From Callosobruchus maculatus (Eukaryota > Arthropoda > Insecta > Coleoptera > Chrysomelidae), in contig CATOUR010000008.1 of the NCBI GenBank assembly GCA_951848785.1, forward strand, positions 11,922,001-11,986,000: 64,000 nucleotides of DNA, given 5' to 3'. Below are positions 10,376-20,741 of the stretch, piece by piece (position 1 is the first letter of the stretch; each line of letters starts with the position of its first letter). The position numbers and the translations under genes were made by a program. The notes under the pieces are model-generated. The model was not told the DNA's origin and did not search any database. It worked only from the letters and a program-made list of their open reading frames with translations.

Positions 10376-11370
10376 TGGCCACTCTGGAACACAAATGAAG
10401 GCTCCAGCGCAGTGGTCCAAAAAAAGCTCTCCTTGTCTCTTAGGGAATACGCCACGGCATTTCAAGCGGAAATATATACGAGGCAGCATTAAAAGCATCG
10501 GGCGCTTGTAGGTTTAGATCAAGGCTCATTCTGCAATGTAGAACGGTCTTTGATGACATTTTGGCAAGGCATCAAGTGTCACTTATATGTGTGCCTAGTC
10601 ATGCAACGATGGACGTGCTCACAAGGCGACGGCTGAGGAGTAATTTTCAGAGTCCTGATAAGGGTGAGGGGCTGGCAGCAGGTACCATTTGAAGAAAAAC
10701 AGAGGTGTGGTTGCAAAATCATTTTATGAGATTGGCAGGAATCTCTGGACATCTTCGTCAAGCTACAGAATCTATTTTAAGACATCTGGCTAAGGTAAGC
10801 TGGTGCTGTCTCTCACTGGACAGGAGCCGGCTAAGGTACTTGTGGGCCCTGTTATCTGCTCAGAACACCTTCAGACGTCACTTGTGTGTAATGGGGTGGC
10901 AAGCAACCTGACGTATGCATGCTGTGGTGAGAAGGAATAGTCCTCGACACAGAAAAGATGGGCAGGATTCAAGGCTGTCACCTTTGCGATGAGGGCTGGA
11001 TTTGGAAACTAGGGTAAGGAGAGGAGCATAAGAGCTCGCTTGTAGGCCGATGCATTGGTGGTTTTGGTCACCAGAGTCTCTCTCGTTGCTTCGTTCGCTC
11101 ATTCCTGGACAGATGTGCTGTGTACCGCAACCTCCGGGTTCAGGAATTCGGTACGATGGACTTAGGGGAGGAGTCACTATATACAGCCAGACATTCGGAC
11201 ATACCGACTTTCGTAAGGAGGTCTGGTAGGTTCAACAACGAGATTTCTGGAATGTAGGCTTTAGTCTTTTCGGTGCGGGTTTGGTGGGGTTGGCAAAATG
11301 GACCAAACGTGGCCTACTTAAGCCAACTACTACTAGCACCCTGCATATATGTCAAGAGACTTAATGTTGG
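10376..11370 (+). pseudogene. Jockey-type RNase H and C-terminal region
   Basis: Pieces in shifting frames give the RNase H domain: an F-Q-A-E-I-Y-like core (about 10455), HQVSLICVPSHA (about 10575), then FRRHLCVMGW before the Zn-knuckle region at about 10900. The last part (RFNNEIS, about 11235) resembles the jockey C-terminus, followed by a 3' tail near 11330 (ACTACTACT). Several stops and frameshifts are present. Confidence 0.6.
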
Positions 11371-11379
11371 TTCAGATGG

Positions 11380-11970
11380 ATTATACTGAAACGTATTAGA
11401 AAACCTGTAGTTTTAGCTGAGTTGACCAATATGTAACAAAATCTCTAATATCCAAAGAAAATTAAGACTGATTAACAGTTATGTACATCGACATCCACAA
11501 TCAGCAAGACTGCCGACGAGACGTTATTGCTTTTCCATTAGAATTCTCGGTGTCCAGGCATCAATATCAATTTACTTGAACAGGCATAGACGGCATTTGT
11601 CGGCCGCCAAGTGCAAATAATCACCCATAAATGAACTCGGCGATAAACATGTTTATTTCCAGCCGCCATCTCAAGTGATTTTATTGGCATCTTTCCGCCG
11701 GCCGTGGTGCTTTGTCCATGACTGTAAACACTCTTGTCCTAATTGCATGTTTTATGTGAGTTATTCGCTGCATTAATTGTAAACACTTGTGATCGTCTGA
11801 TTTAGATCAATTGATGGTAGATGATGCATCTGATGATGCAGGCTTCTGTAGGAGGGAGTGGGACAAAACCAAAGACGCAGCTCTGATCTCTGTGCTGCTA
11901 AGACAGAAAGTCGTATCTGCAAAAATTGCATTTCTTATGTTTTTTAGTGGATTAAGGTACATCACGGCAT
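11380..11970. other. Non-repetitive island
   Basis: There are no copies elsewhere in the window and no recognisable protein. The segment 11560-11800 has CAAATAATCACCCATAAA and repeated TGTAAACACT at 11725 and 11770, a motif type bound by forkhead factors. It may be single-copy regulatory DNA, but nothing proves function. Confidence 0.25.
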
Positions 11971-11974
11971 TCTA

Positions 11975-13250
11975 TAGCATGTAGGCAAATCTTGTTGGAT
12001 ACTGTAGGAAAGCTGTACGAAATCTTGATAAGATAGAGGCTTGAGAAAGAGATCGCAAAGGCTCTCGCCATGCCAATTCGGTTTCCGCTCGGGGAGGTCC
12101 AGCATTGATGCCCTGGAAGCGGTAACGCAGTTTGCGGAAGAAACCAAGAAGAAATGATTTGCGTTGGTGATGCTGGATGTCTGCAATACTTTTGATACAG
12201 CCTCATGGAGCATGATTATGGCAGAACTAGGAAAGCTGAAGATTTCAAGATACCTAAGGAATTTTATACGCAGCTACTTAGACTCCAGGTCAATCTGCAT
12301 TGCCGGAACCGAAATTCCTATGTCAACAATGGTGCCTCAAGGATCTGCTTTAGGGCCATTAGTCTGAAACACCCTGTATGATGGGGTGCTACCCAACGGC
12401 GTAGAGACTGGTTATCGTGGCAAATAAAGAGGCAGAGCTGGTTTATAAAGCCAAGGCATCGCTGTGCAAGATTGATAGGTGGATCTGTAATTACAAGCTT
12501 GAGTTGACTCCTGAGAAAACAGAGGCAATTATAATTCGCGGTTATTAATGAGGTACCACCATTATACTTACTGGCAGAGGAGAGGACACTGATCCGCCAT
12601 GGTCAAGCAGGCAATACGATATGCCGCACTGAAGCTAAAAGACTGACGGCAAGTATGTGCCTCAGCCTGTGGAACGAGACCACTGATGGCACACACTGGA
12701 CGAAGCGACTAAAAAGAATGGAAAGAATGGGCGGGGGGGGGGGGGGGGGGTAGGTGGAATCAGCTCAGCGAGCCGAGGGCTAGTGACCGGAAGGCCCAGG
12801 TTCCATTCCCGGAAATTTATTTCTGATTTTTCAATCAGAAATAAGTTTCCATAAATAAACTCAGCGAGAATCTCCACCTGAGCATTTTCTTCTAATTTAC
12901 AGTGTCGTTCGTAAAGAGGCACCGGAAAACAGTAACAAAGCCTACACAGAACACGAGGTTAATGACTAGAGCAGTCGATGCCGTTGACACAGGGGTAAAA
13001 AGAATGGGAGGAATACAACAACCGACAGATGTCCTATTTCCTAACTCAGTCACTGTCTGGGCATGGGCCTCTTCGAGTGTATAGGAAAAGCGTAGGATGG
13101 ACGAGGCATGCCTCCACTGCGAGGCGGAAGGCACGGTCAAGCAAGCCCTGTTTCTGTGCGACAGATTGAGGCCATACAGATAGGAGGCAAGTCAAAAACT
13201 GGAGGGTGAGCTAGCCCCAGAGACTATGGTCCCGCTGATGGTATAATAAT
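11975..13250 (+). pseudogene. R1-clade retrotransposon, split by a SINE
   Basis: The RT fingers (LLDTVGKLYE, about 11990) are followed by QFGFRSGRSSIDALEAV (about 12072), motif A LDVCNTFDTASW (12174) and motif B VPQGSALGP (12332). The next block joins GVETG directly to VIVANKEAEL, so the stretch that should hold the catalytic YADD or FADD has been lost by a short deletion. The fold continues to KIDRWICNYKLELTPEKTEA (12463-12522) and to TKRLKRM at 12720, where a SINE interrupts it. It resumes at 13008 with SGHGPLRVYRK and the CCHC-like C-terminus (about 13105-13165), ending PETMVPLMV. R1 elements normally insert in rDNA; here only a dispersed relic is seen. Confidence 0.75.
12722..12995 (+). 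mobile_element. tRNA-derived SINE, copy 1, with 12 bp TSD
   Basis: A 12-base direct repeat TAAAAAGAATGG flanks it at 12710-12721 and 12996-13007, and the R1 frame resumes on the far side. The head has an A-box-like CAGCTCAGCG (12761-12770) and a B-box-like GGTTCCATTCCC. The body has a perfect 12-pair hairpin at 12817-12844. The 3' part AACAAAGCCTACACAGAACA is shared with the SINE at 29862. A run of 18 G sits at 12733-12750 before the head. Confidence 0.75.
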
Positions 13251-13254
13251 AATA

Positions 13255-13390
13255 ATAATCCTGAAGACCTGTAATATTGTACGATCCTTCCTAAATTCCG
13301 ATTAATAATAGTCAGGGTGTTGACTTGGCACAGCCCGTCAACACTTGTTGCTACCGCAATTATGCGAGTGGAACTTAGAAAGTCAGATAA
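13255..13390 (+). pseudogene. R4/Dong-like 3' end, short copy
   Basis: This stretch matches 14122-14260: ATTGTACGATCCTTCCT, TGTTGACTTGGCACAGCCC and CTACCGCAA..ATGCGAG. It is the last few codons and 3' untranslated region of the element that follows. It contains a perfect 8-pair hairpin GTGTTGAC/GTCAACAC (13319-13346). It joins the R1 C-terminus at an AAT repeat (13243-13258). Confidence 0.65.
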
Positions 13391-14265
13391 TGATAATAAT
13401 AAGAAGGCACTCCATGGCAAACACAGATACCGTGTTACACAAGACCACATTAATGAAAAACAGTCATACACCTGGCTGCAGGATGGCTAGCTCTTTCCGG
13501 AGACGGAAGGTTTTATGTTTGCTATCCAGGACCAAGTGATTGCGACACGAAATTACAAGAAGTACATAATTAAAGATCCATCCATCTTTTATCATAATTG
13601 CAGAAAATGCCACCAACAGAAGGAAACAATAGAACACATAACTAGTGCATGCAAAACTCTCGCTGGAACTGAGTATACAGCCAGACATAACTCTGCAGCC
13701 AAAGTTACACACCAAGCACTAGCCACAACAAACAAGCTAATTGAAAACACAGATCCATATTATAACTACACACCGACCTGAGTACTCGAGAAGAATCAAT
13801 TCAAACTATACTGGGTCATTGAAATACATACAGACAAAACCATCCCAGCAAATAGGCCAGATATAGTTTTCCAGTCAAAGACAGACAAAGTGACCTACTT
13901 AATAGATATTGCGATTCTCAATGATATGAACATTCAAAACACCTACGCTGGGAAGATATCTAAATACACCGATCTCGCTAGAGAAATAAAACGACTGTGG
14001 AAACAAAACAAAGTTGTCATTGTCCCCATCATTATGTCGGTCTCAGGCCTTACTCCAAATACATGTTTACCACACCTGCAACAATTGGACCTGGATGAAA
14101 AGTTACATAAAACCTTCCAAAAGTCTGTAATCCTCAAGACCTGCGGCATTGTACGGTCCTTCCTGAATTCAGAATAATAATAGGACAGGTGTTGACTTGG
14201 CACAGCCCGTCAATACTTGTTACTACCGCAACCATGCGAGAGAAAATAAGAAATGCAGAATAATA
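13391..14265 (+). pseudogene. R4/Dong-like LINE C-terminus with REL endonuclease
   Basis: One frame is open from about 13395 to 14177 except for TAG at 13488 and TGA at 13779. It has the CCHC knuckle CRKCHQQKETIEHITSAC (C-x2-C-x8-H-x4-C, about 13588-13641) and then a restriction-like endonuclease core. There RPDIVF is followed 14 residues after the PD by D in LIDIAI (13857-13918), matching the PD-x12-14-D signature of R2/R4-type enzymes. It ends ILKTCGIVRSFLNSE. The RT domain is missing, so it is a 5'-truncated copy. Its 3' hairpin matches that of the short copy, with one G-T wobble. Confidence 0.75.
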
Positions 14266-14364
14266 ATACGCTTGCACTCTTATTTTTGTTTATTTTGTAG
14301 ATTTGTTTCCATACCTGACGGTGTCTATCTGGGTATGGTCAACTAGAACATAGCTATCTCCTCA

Positions 14365-14560
14365 CTAGAGTGGCTAAGAGGTATTGTAGTAGTTGAGCAG
14401 CCAGAAGCGTCATCGCATACTGCTTTAAAAGCTTTGTCGATGCGCTCTCTCAACAGCATTGTCATACCTATGGATCACAAGGCACAAAGAAGCTCGGGCC
14501 ACAGGATTTTGGTTTGGTAGCTCACTTTGACAACCGGCTCACCGGTCGTCAATATCGGTG
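14365..14560 (+). repeat. Dispersed repeat E, copy 1
   Basis: This copy aligns by eye with 58610-58810 (+): CCTCACTAG.GT, GCAGCCAGAA, CTTTAAAAGCTTT, CTCTC.CAACAG, TTGTCATA and GCTCACCGGTC. No coding frame is visible. It starts about 100 bases after the R4/Dong 3' end, but whether it belongs to that element is not shown. Confidence 0.55.
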
Positions 14561-14564
14561 CGAC

Positions 14565-15275
14565 AGATGATGATTATAAACATGTAACACAAAAGAGCAA
14601 GCATTAATCTAGTACCTATATGGACAGCTGCAGTTTTGAAAAAACTGACAATTATGTGACGAGTCTCCCACTTTCCCCTACAGCCAATTCAAAGCGAGTG
14701 CTAGAAGAGGAATAATTAAAAAAATGAATAGCAACTGATTGGTTTTATAGTCCGCTTAACTGAACAAAAGGAAAACCATAGTCATTATTCCAATGAAATT
14801 TAATAGTTCTTTAACTAACTCCCATGCCCCCATTTTAAACAATTTAACAGATCGTTAAATAAAACTCAAAATTTATTAATTGTTAATGGGCGGTTTTGTT
14901 TTGCATTAATAATGAACGGGCGCAAGTATCAATTATTTATCGCATTTAATAAATGCAGTTTCAATTTAAACCATTTCCGTGGTTGTTTTCCAATCAGTTC
15001 AGTATATCGCACAAACAAATGGACAAATATCATTTGATAGCGGTTATTCATGATCTCTATTGTGTACATTCTCATCCTGTAATACTGTAGGTTTTAGTTA
15101 CAATATTTATTAATTCCTATCTACACAAAAAGCTTATCCAGATGCTGGCATCCTGACAGTGTTTCTGATAACCAATAAAATTGGTTCTTTAGAGAGGTAA
15201 CACGACTTGAAAATTCGAAAGTCAGCTTCCTGATCATTTACGTTCAAGAGTGGTCCAAAAATATATTAAGTTTGT
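14565..15275. other. AT-rich non-repetitive island with ATTA motifs
   Basis: No repeat partner was found. The segment 14740-15010 is dense in TTAAT and ATTAAT sites (for example AATTTATTAATTGTTAATGGG at about 14870), a composition seen in homeodomain-bound enhancers as well as in neutral AT-rich DNA. There is no coding frame. Confidence 0.25.
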
Positions 15276-15278
15276 TTA

Positions 15279-15458
15279 GGCTCATTTCGCACCAAATCAG
15301 TCAGCAACGGTCAAGTCTAGTCAAGTCACATTCAATCAAGTCACCGAAATCAATTGCTTTCACATGAAGTAAGTCATGCAAACGAAATCGACGACCAGTG
15401 GGAGCGTCTGACGTGACTATACTTGACTGTAGCCGACTGATTTGGTGCGAAATGGGCC
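15279..15458. mobile_element. MITE with about 50 bp imperfect TIRs, TA TSD
   Basis: The left end GGCTCATTTCGCACCAAATC and the right end are inverted copies (24 of 25 bases), and the similarity extends to about 50 bases through GTCAAGT..AGTCA.GTCA. Both ends are flanked by TA (15277-15278 and 15459-15460), fitting a Tc1/mariner-type non-autonomous element of 180 bases. There is no coding sequence. Confidence 0.75.
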
Positions 15459-15544
15459 TAAGATGATAATTACTATCAATAAGTTGTTTAAAGAAAGTCA
15501 TTAATATTTGGTTCAAAATTACTTGTACTAGATTTCTTTTATAG

Positions 15545-15665
15545 TCAGCCTCCCGCGCCTATGGCGCTGTAGAAGGCGCTACGAGAGGATAAGCATCGGC
15601 CTACGTTACATTTGAAACGCTGCAGGTTGTAGCCGTCGGAAAACAAATTCCCCGGCAGCTCATTT
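15545..15665 (-). pseudogene. LINE RT C-terminal tail fragment
   Basis: This stretch matches 55915-56050 in the same orientation (GTCAGCCTCC, CCTATGGCGCTGTA, TTTGAAACGCTGCAGGTTGTA). Read on the minus strand both give the C-terminus YNLQRFK preceded by NELPG, the usual last helix of CR1/jockey RTs. Only about 40 residues survive. Confidence 0.6.
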
Positions 15666-16064
15666 AACACCGTGTTTGTTTTGTCTATATACTTTTCTGT
15701 TACCTTTGCGTCTTAATACAAAATGCTTTCATGGGAAACAGTCGGTTGTCACGAAAAGTACAAAATCGCCAAAACGTGTAAATATACCAGAAGTGTGAGG
15801 ACCTACTGAATGTTATGAAGCTTTCGTAGTTTTAGCTCTCACTGAGGAGAGCTTATGCAGAGCCTCTGTCTGTCCGTCCGTCCGTCAGTCTGTCCGTATA
15901 CAAAAGATAGCCAAAACTACAGGTGCTAGAGAAACACTAAATGCAGATTCGCAATCAGCATGAAAAAACTAGTCCAGGAAAGATTCGGTTTTATCAATGT
16001 CAGTCGAAGTATATTTGCGAATTAAATTTTTATATTCAAGTAAATTCTTTCCTACTTTTTTAAT

Positions 16065-16135
16065 TGAAAATCAGGGAAGCTAAGCAGTCGGTACATGAGT
16101 ATAATGGTAAGCCGCTTTCCGTGGCTGACAAAAAT
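16065..16135 (+). other. Possible 5S rRNA-derived SINE remnant
   Basis: GAAGCTAAGCAGTCGG, GTACATGAGTATAATGG and GGTAAGCCGC occur in the order and spacing of the 5S internal promoter (A block, intermediate element, C block). The match to canonical 5S is partial, so this is at best a SINE3-type head or a decayed 5S pseudogene. Confidence 0.3.
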
Positions 16136-16493
16136 AAGGATTTGCAACTTTGAAAAAATTTCAAAACCGAAATACAAATGTTTTTTATCTGACAAAAAAA
16201 GTATTTTTTGTTTTGTACTGCCACAATGACAGCGAATATTTGAATTTTGACTTTTGTCATTTCGTTCAAGCAAGCTTGTGACTTCTTTCGAACACAAAAG
16301 CAAAATTTTTTTGTTAAATAACATATTCAGAATTTTTACTTTTTCAATCGCGACAGCTTTCTAGGTTATTTCAGTATTTGCAAATTATGAGAAAATTGTG
16401 AGAAAAATTCAGTACTTTTCGCTGCAGTCAGCGTTTTCTTTATACCCTTTTTTTCTATGGTCCCATTTCTTTTATGAAGTATAAAACGATAGA

Positions 16494-17195
16494 AAACAGC
16501 GGAAAACAATTGAAAATAACAGCAAACAACCCAAACCAACAGAAAGCAACAAAAGACAACAGATGGTAATAGGAAATAGCAGAAAACACAGGAAGACAAG
16601 CAAAAATAGCCGTAAACTACGGAAAATCACAAAAAACAACAGAATACAATAGAACGCAGTAGAAAACAACCAAAAATAAGACAAAATAACAGAAAATAAT
16701 AGAAAATGAAAGAACACAACATAAAAGAACCGAAAACAACACAAAGGGACAGAGAACAACAAGGCACGACAGAAAACAAAAGAAATCCATAGAAAACGAC
16801 AAAGAACAACAGAACTCAACAGAACGTAACAGAAAACAACGGGAAACAACAAAAACAGAAACCAAAAGCAAACGAGAACAACCGAATATAACAGAATACA
16901 GCACAAAACAACGGACAACAACAGGAACACCAGAAACCAACAGGAAACAGAAGAAAACAATAGGAAACAACATAAAACAACAGAAAATAACCTGAAACAG
17001 CAGAAAATAACATAAAACAACATAAAATAACATAAAACAAAATAAAACAACAGAAAACAACAGGAGACAATAGAAAATGACAGAAAATGACAGAAGGCAA
17101 CAGAAAACGACAGAAAGCAACAGAAAGCAATAGGAAATAACAGGAAACAACATAAAACAATAACAAACAACAGAAAACAGCAGAAACGACTATTG
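16494..17195. repeat. Decamer minisatellite (about 70 units of AACAGAAAAC-like)
   Basis: The + strand is a 10-base-periodic array with consensus AACAGAAAAC and variants such as AACATAAAAC and AATAGAAAAT. Because ten is not a multiple of three and the unit's complement contains no stop codon in any frame, the minus strand is open for up to 263 codons in overlapping frames. Those give a Cys/Phe/Leu-rich ten-residue repeat. These frames are an artefact, not membrane proteins. Confidence 0.85.
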
Positions 17196-17221
17196 TTTTC
17201 TGTTGTTTTCGGCTGTTTTTG
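17190..17221. repeat. Inverted end of the decamer array
   Basis: The last three units flip orientation (TTGTTTTCTGTTGTTTTC), so they can fold back on the preceding AACAGAAAAC units as a hairpin. Confidence 0.65.
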
Positions 17222-17224
17222 TGA

Positions 17225-18160
17225 ACGAATAGTGTTGTTTTTTAGGATATTTTCATTTTGCATTTTGTAAAACTTATGGAGTCAGTTTATAATAAAATAA
17301 TGTGAACTTCATTTTATTTTTATTTTTTTATTTTTTTAACACTTCTGTATGATGGAAAAAAAATCGTCTTTGTGGAAGTTCACATTGCAAACATAAGAAA
17401 ATAGGTATCAAAGAAGATTTGTTTGTTTCCAAGTAATTGATCTTTTGGTTATATGCCTATTGCAAAAATTTGAATTTTTCGAAATAAACAACTCATTGAC
17501 TATGTGGCAGTACTAAAAATAGAGAGGTATGTTTTTCTTATGAAATATTTTACCTCTATTACTTTACATTTTTTTTAAATACTAAAACATTAAATACAAA
17601 TGAAAATAAGCTACTCGAAGCGGGAAGCAGACTAGTACGTCACTGTCAGCTTTTTAGTTTCCGTTGTCGACTGGGACGACCTGCTTCTCATAAAGCCCGT
17701 TCGCAATTACTCTGTCATGTCGACAACGACTTCGGCTTCGGCTTCGGCAGCAAGCGCTTGCCGGTCGTCCTTCTAGTAGATAAATTTTAAAAAGACGGAC
17801 GCGCATTAGGATGCATTATTTAACCACGACTTCGATCAGTTCGCCTCCAATTACCCCAATCAGAAGGAAATTGCGCCCGAACTATCATTGCCTGACTCGC
17901 CTCTATTACCATTCCGAACGAGATTGCTTGCTCGATATTATTTTTTTGATGTTATTAGGGAGCTTTTTGTGAAGGAGCTTTGTTTGCTCGTACCCTTTGT
18001 ACACCGCACGATGTCGGAGGAATCCACCGCAATGTGTCTATCTAGTAAAACTTCTTACAAACTGTATTGTAAAAACGTCCTAAGTATACCTGGCAGTAAA
18101 TTTCATACCACTAATGTCTCAATAAGCTAATCTTTTTAGATTTGAAGTCGCTATCATTAT
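17225..18160. other. Unassigned region
   Basis: No recognised gene was found. A short CTTCGG hexamer run lies at about 17730-17748. An 80-codon frame at 17888-18130 is not recognisable and has no supporting context. Confidence 0.25.
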
Positions 18161-18560
18161 AATCCAGGCGGATGGGCTTTTTTCCGCAAAAGATCGGAAA
18201 GAAATGAAATTTCGTGAGATGATAGATACTGGTCTACCACCTAAGATTGCGAGTTCGGGGAGGGAAGGGGGGGTTATCGCTCGAGGGGAGGGGGGTGATA
18301 ACTCTACGCGTCGATTGGTAAGTGATATCGAAAAAAGCTTTAACTAATTTATGGAGCGAACAAAATTCTGTACAGCTTTGGTCTTTACATTTTTCGTGTG
18401 CGGCCAACAGTTTCCATTCTACAGCGCCTCAAAGATAGGGGGTGGTATGTGATATTTACTAAAATGAGAATTTTGAAGCGCATTAAGCCGAAGATCGCCC
18501 TCAAAAAAATGTGCTGTCAAAATAACACAGTTGGGCTTATAAAAAAGTACGAAATTTAGG
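18160..18560 (+). repeat. Fold-back repeat C, left arm copy
   Basis: Shared blocks with 38330-38780: GGTCTTTACATTTTTCGT, CAACAGTTTCC.T.CTACAG and TTGGGCTTATAAAAAA. The reverse complement occurs at 19345-19945. Each copy has a G-rich stretch (here 18255-18297, runs of G3-G7). There is no coding frame. The left and right arms with a LINE between them suggest a long-TIR fold-back element. Confidence 0.65.
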
Positions 18561-19340
18561 AACACGCTACAACTATATACAATTATACAGATACTCACGC
18601 ACCAACATGAATTCAAAGGTTGCATCACCTCACATTCGTGATTCCAATGGTCAACTGCATACCACCTTCGTCGAATCTGCTAACATTCTGGCCGATTCCT
18701 TCAGTGAAGATTTTGTTGATGAACCTATTGGGTGTTCTTCCGCATGTTGTTATGAAGCATTTAGCCAATCTTAAATCTTCTACATCTCCAGGTTTGGACA
18801 AAGTCACTGCTTCCCTCCTCAAGAACTGTGTCTCGGCGTTAGCAGCCCCACTCAGCATAATATCTAATTCCTCTTTTGCAAACCATACTCTGCCCTCTTG
18901 TTGGCTCAAAGCTTCTGTTACACCTATTTTCAAGAAAGGAGACAAAACATCAGCCAAAAATTATCGTCCCATTAGCCTTGTTCCCATTGCCGCAAAAATT
19001 GCCGAGAAGATCAGATCAGAGATTTTATCTTTTGCATCAGCAAATAGCCTCATTCCAAATCATCAGCAAGGCTTTATACCTGGACGATCGATAACCACTA
19101 ACCTGTTGCACTGTATCGATCAATGGACTCGCTCCTTAGACGCAAACACTCCTGTGGACATCGTATGTCTTGATTTCTCCAGACCCTTCGACCGCGTTCC
19201 TCACAAGAGGCTTCTTTACAAACTTGAACATCTCGGAATCAGAGGCTCGAGGCATTCCTAACTGGAAGAACTTTTTGTGTACGCGTTGGTGACAGCATCT
19301 TATCTACCCACAACGTAACTACCGTTCTTTCGTAAGTTCT
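18560..19340 (+). pseudogene. CR1/L2-type RT fingers and palm fragment
   Basis: A 213-codon frame (18620-19261) carries the fingers (SSTSPGLDKVTASLLKN, about 18775) and VTPIFKKGDKTSAKNYRPIS (18918-18977). It also has HQQGFIPGRSITTNL and motif A LDFSRPFDRVPHKRLL (about 19165), with the first catalytic aspartate. An upstream frame (18606-18720) adds NSKVASPH and ILADSFSEDF. Motifs B and C are absent: the element ends where repeat C resumes. It sits between inverted arms of repeat C and was probably inserted there. Confidence 0.75.
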
Positions 19341-19344
19341 TTGT

Positions 19345-19945
19345 CTTCATCCGCAATGAAATTCTGATTCCAGTGAAAATCACGAAACCAACCCCTAGCT
19401 TTGGTGCACTGTAGGACGCAGACAAAAAATGTAAAGACCAAAATTATGCACAGTTTTGTCCGAGAATAGCCACCATAGAGAAGCGACACGACCTGTCGGC
19501 ACCTTTGATGTTCGGCGGGTCATTATATTTGGTGACCTTGAATCGGCTTGAACTGACACGCATCCACAATATAGAGCAATTCCACGACCATAATCTCAAA
19601 CGTCTTGATCAGCTGATATTGGGCGGCCGCACGTGGAGTTTGACGGTTTGACATTTGTCCACAATAACCCCGTGCATGCGTTATGAAAATCGGTACCTGC
19701 TGTGTCGCTTCTCTGTGATGGCTATTCTCGGGTTTTGTTCTCTCCATTGAGCGTTTGAAGCGTTTTTCGATATCACTTACCAAAACTACGCTATTTTGCA
19801 AAAATCGTCGCGAAGGAGAGTTTTCTCCACCCCCCCCCCCCCCCCCACCACTCGAAGGATAATCCACCGAGATCGCAAACTTAGGTGTAGGCTTAGGGTA
19901 CCAATGTCTACCATCCCACCACATTTCATTTTTTTCCGACGTGCT
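19345..19945 (-). repeat. Fold-back repeat C, right arm, split by a MITE
   Basis: Reading minus, it has the same order as 18160-18450: a G-rich run (17 C on + at 19830-19846), GGTAAGTGATATCGAAAAA, GAACAAAA, GCATAATTTTGGTCTTTAC and CTACAGTGCACC. A 271-base MITE interrupts it at 19461-19731. A 142-codon minus frame across the poly-C run is not a gene. Confidence 0.65.
19461..19731. mobile_element. MITE M1, copy 1 (Mutator- or hAT-like, 8-9 bp TSD)
   Basis: The ends CGAGAATAGCCACCATAGAG and their inverted partner form TIRs of about 29 bases. The body is about 90% like 25402-25669. The flanks read GTTTTGTC and GTTTTGTTC. The uninterrupted paralog at 18361-18370 reads TTTTGTTC once, confirming the target duplication. 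There is no coding capacity. Confidence 0.8.
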
Positions 19946-19976
19946 GCTCATGAATGCCTTTTTTATGAAGTAACGA

Positions 19977-20650
19977 CTAGACTATTAAGGCTGATACTAA
20001 TTTCACTCGGTCCCTTGGTCTTGTATTTAAAAATGATGACTCTACTTCTATTACTTGTTTGCAGTTTCGCCATTTTTCTTGAGTTATTAAATATACCTGA
20101 TCTCTAATAAGATTTACAACTTCTGATGAGCTTTCGGTGTGATTACTGCATTTTCTGATATTTCCTTCTAAATCGCATCCATATGAACTCAAGCGGATTA
20201 AAAATACAAAATAGGATGGAAGTCTTAAAGCCTCACACCCATTACTGCGCGCTGTTTCATCAACGATATGTTTCTTATCAAAGTTGTAACTTTTTACTAA
20301 TTCTAATAACCGCAGTTTTGTTTTAATTTCTGGTGAAACTGTGATGTTTAGGTTTGTTATAAATTCCATAACCTTAGCTTTTGTAAGCGAAGTATTAGGT
20401 ATTTTTTCAAATAATCTCGTATGTGGCGGAGCACTGTCCATAACAATTACTGTACCCTCAGGAATATTTGGCAAAGGTTGATCTAGAAACGATTTTTCAT
20501 ATAAAGCTTCTCTTCCTGGTAGACAGCATTGCAATCCTTAATTGCTTTGGCTGATATCAAAAGTCCGTTATTAATCCAACCGTTTCTTATAAGAATTAAT
20601 TCAGTACTACCCTGGACAGAGAGTGGTTTAAAATAAGGGTTGTTTAATGT
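19977..20650 (-). pseudogene. Tc1/IS630-type DDE transposase remnant
   Basis: The 185-codon minus frame has PLPNIPEGTVIVMDSAPPH, which resembles the second acidic motif of the DDE superfamily (V-I-V-M-D-N-A). It is followed by TKAKVMEFITNLNI and by a degenerate copy of the third motif region (LPSYFVFLIRL in place of an L-P-P-Y-x-x-x-L-N-P-I-E type). Upstream, in another frame, NGWINNGLLISA matches the region before it. The catalytic triad is incomplete and the N-terminus is lost. No TIRs were found around it. Confidence 0.65.
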
Positions 20651-20741
20651 TTAATCAGATATAACTGTGGTCCTGGGAGATTAACTTTCTGAAACATTGA
20701 TGCCATAAAATTTACTGGCGGGTTAATCTCGAACGCTATTA

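Noticed and set aside
16472..17263. 263-, 178- and 116-codon minus-strand frames rich in Cys, Phe and Leu
   Set aside because: They are translations of a 10-base minisatellite that has no stop in any frame; three overlapping phases are open at once.
19523..19951. 142-codon minus frame with a Gly run
   Set aside because: It crosses the poly-C tract and the MITE boundary within repeat C; the Gly run is the homopolymer.
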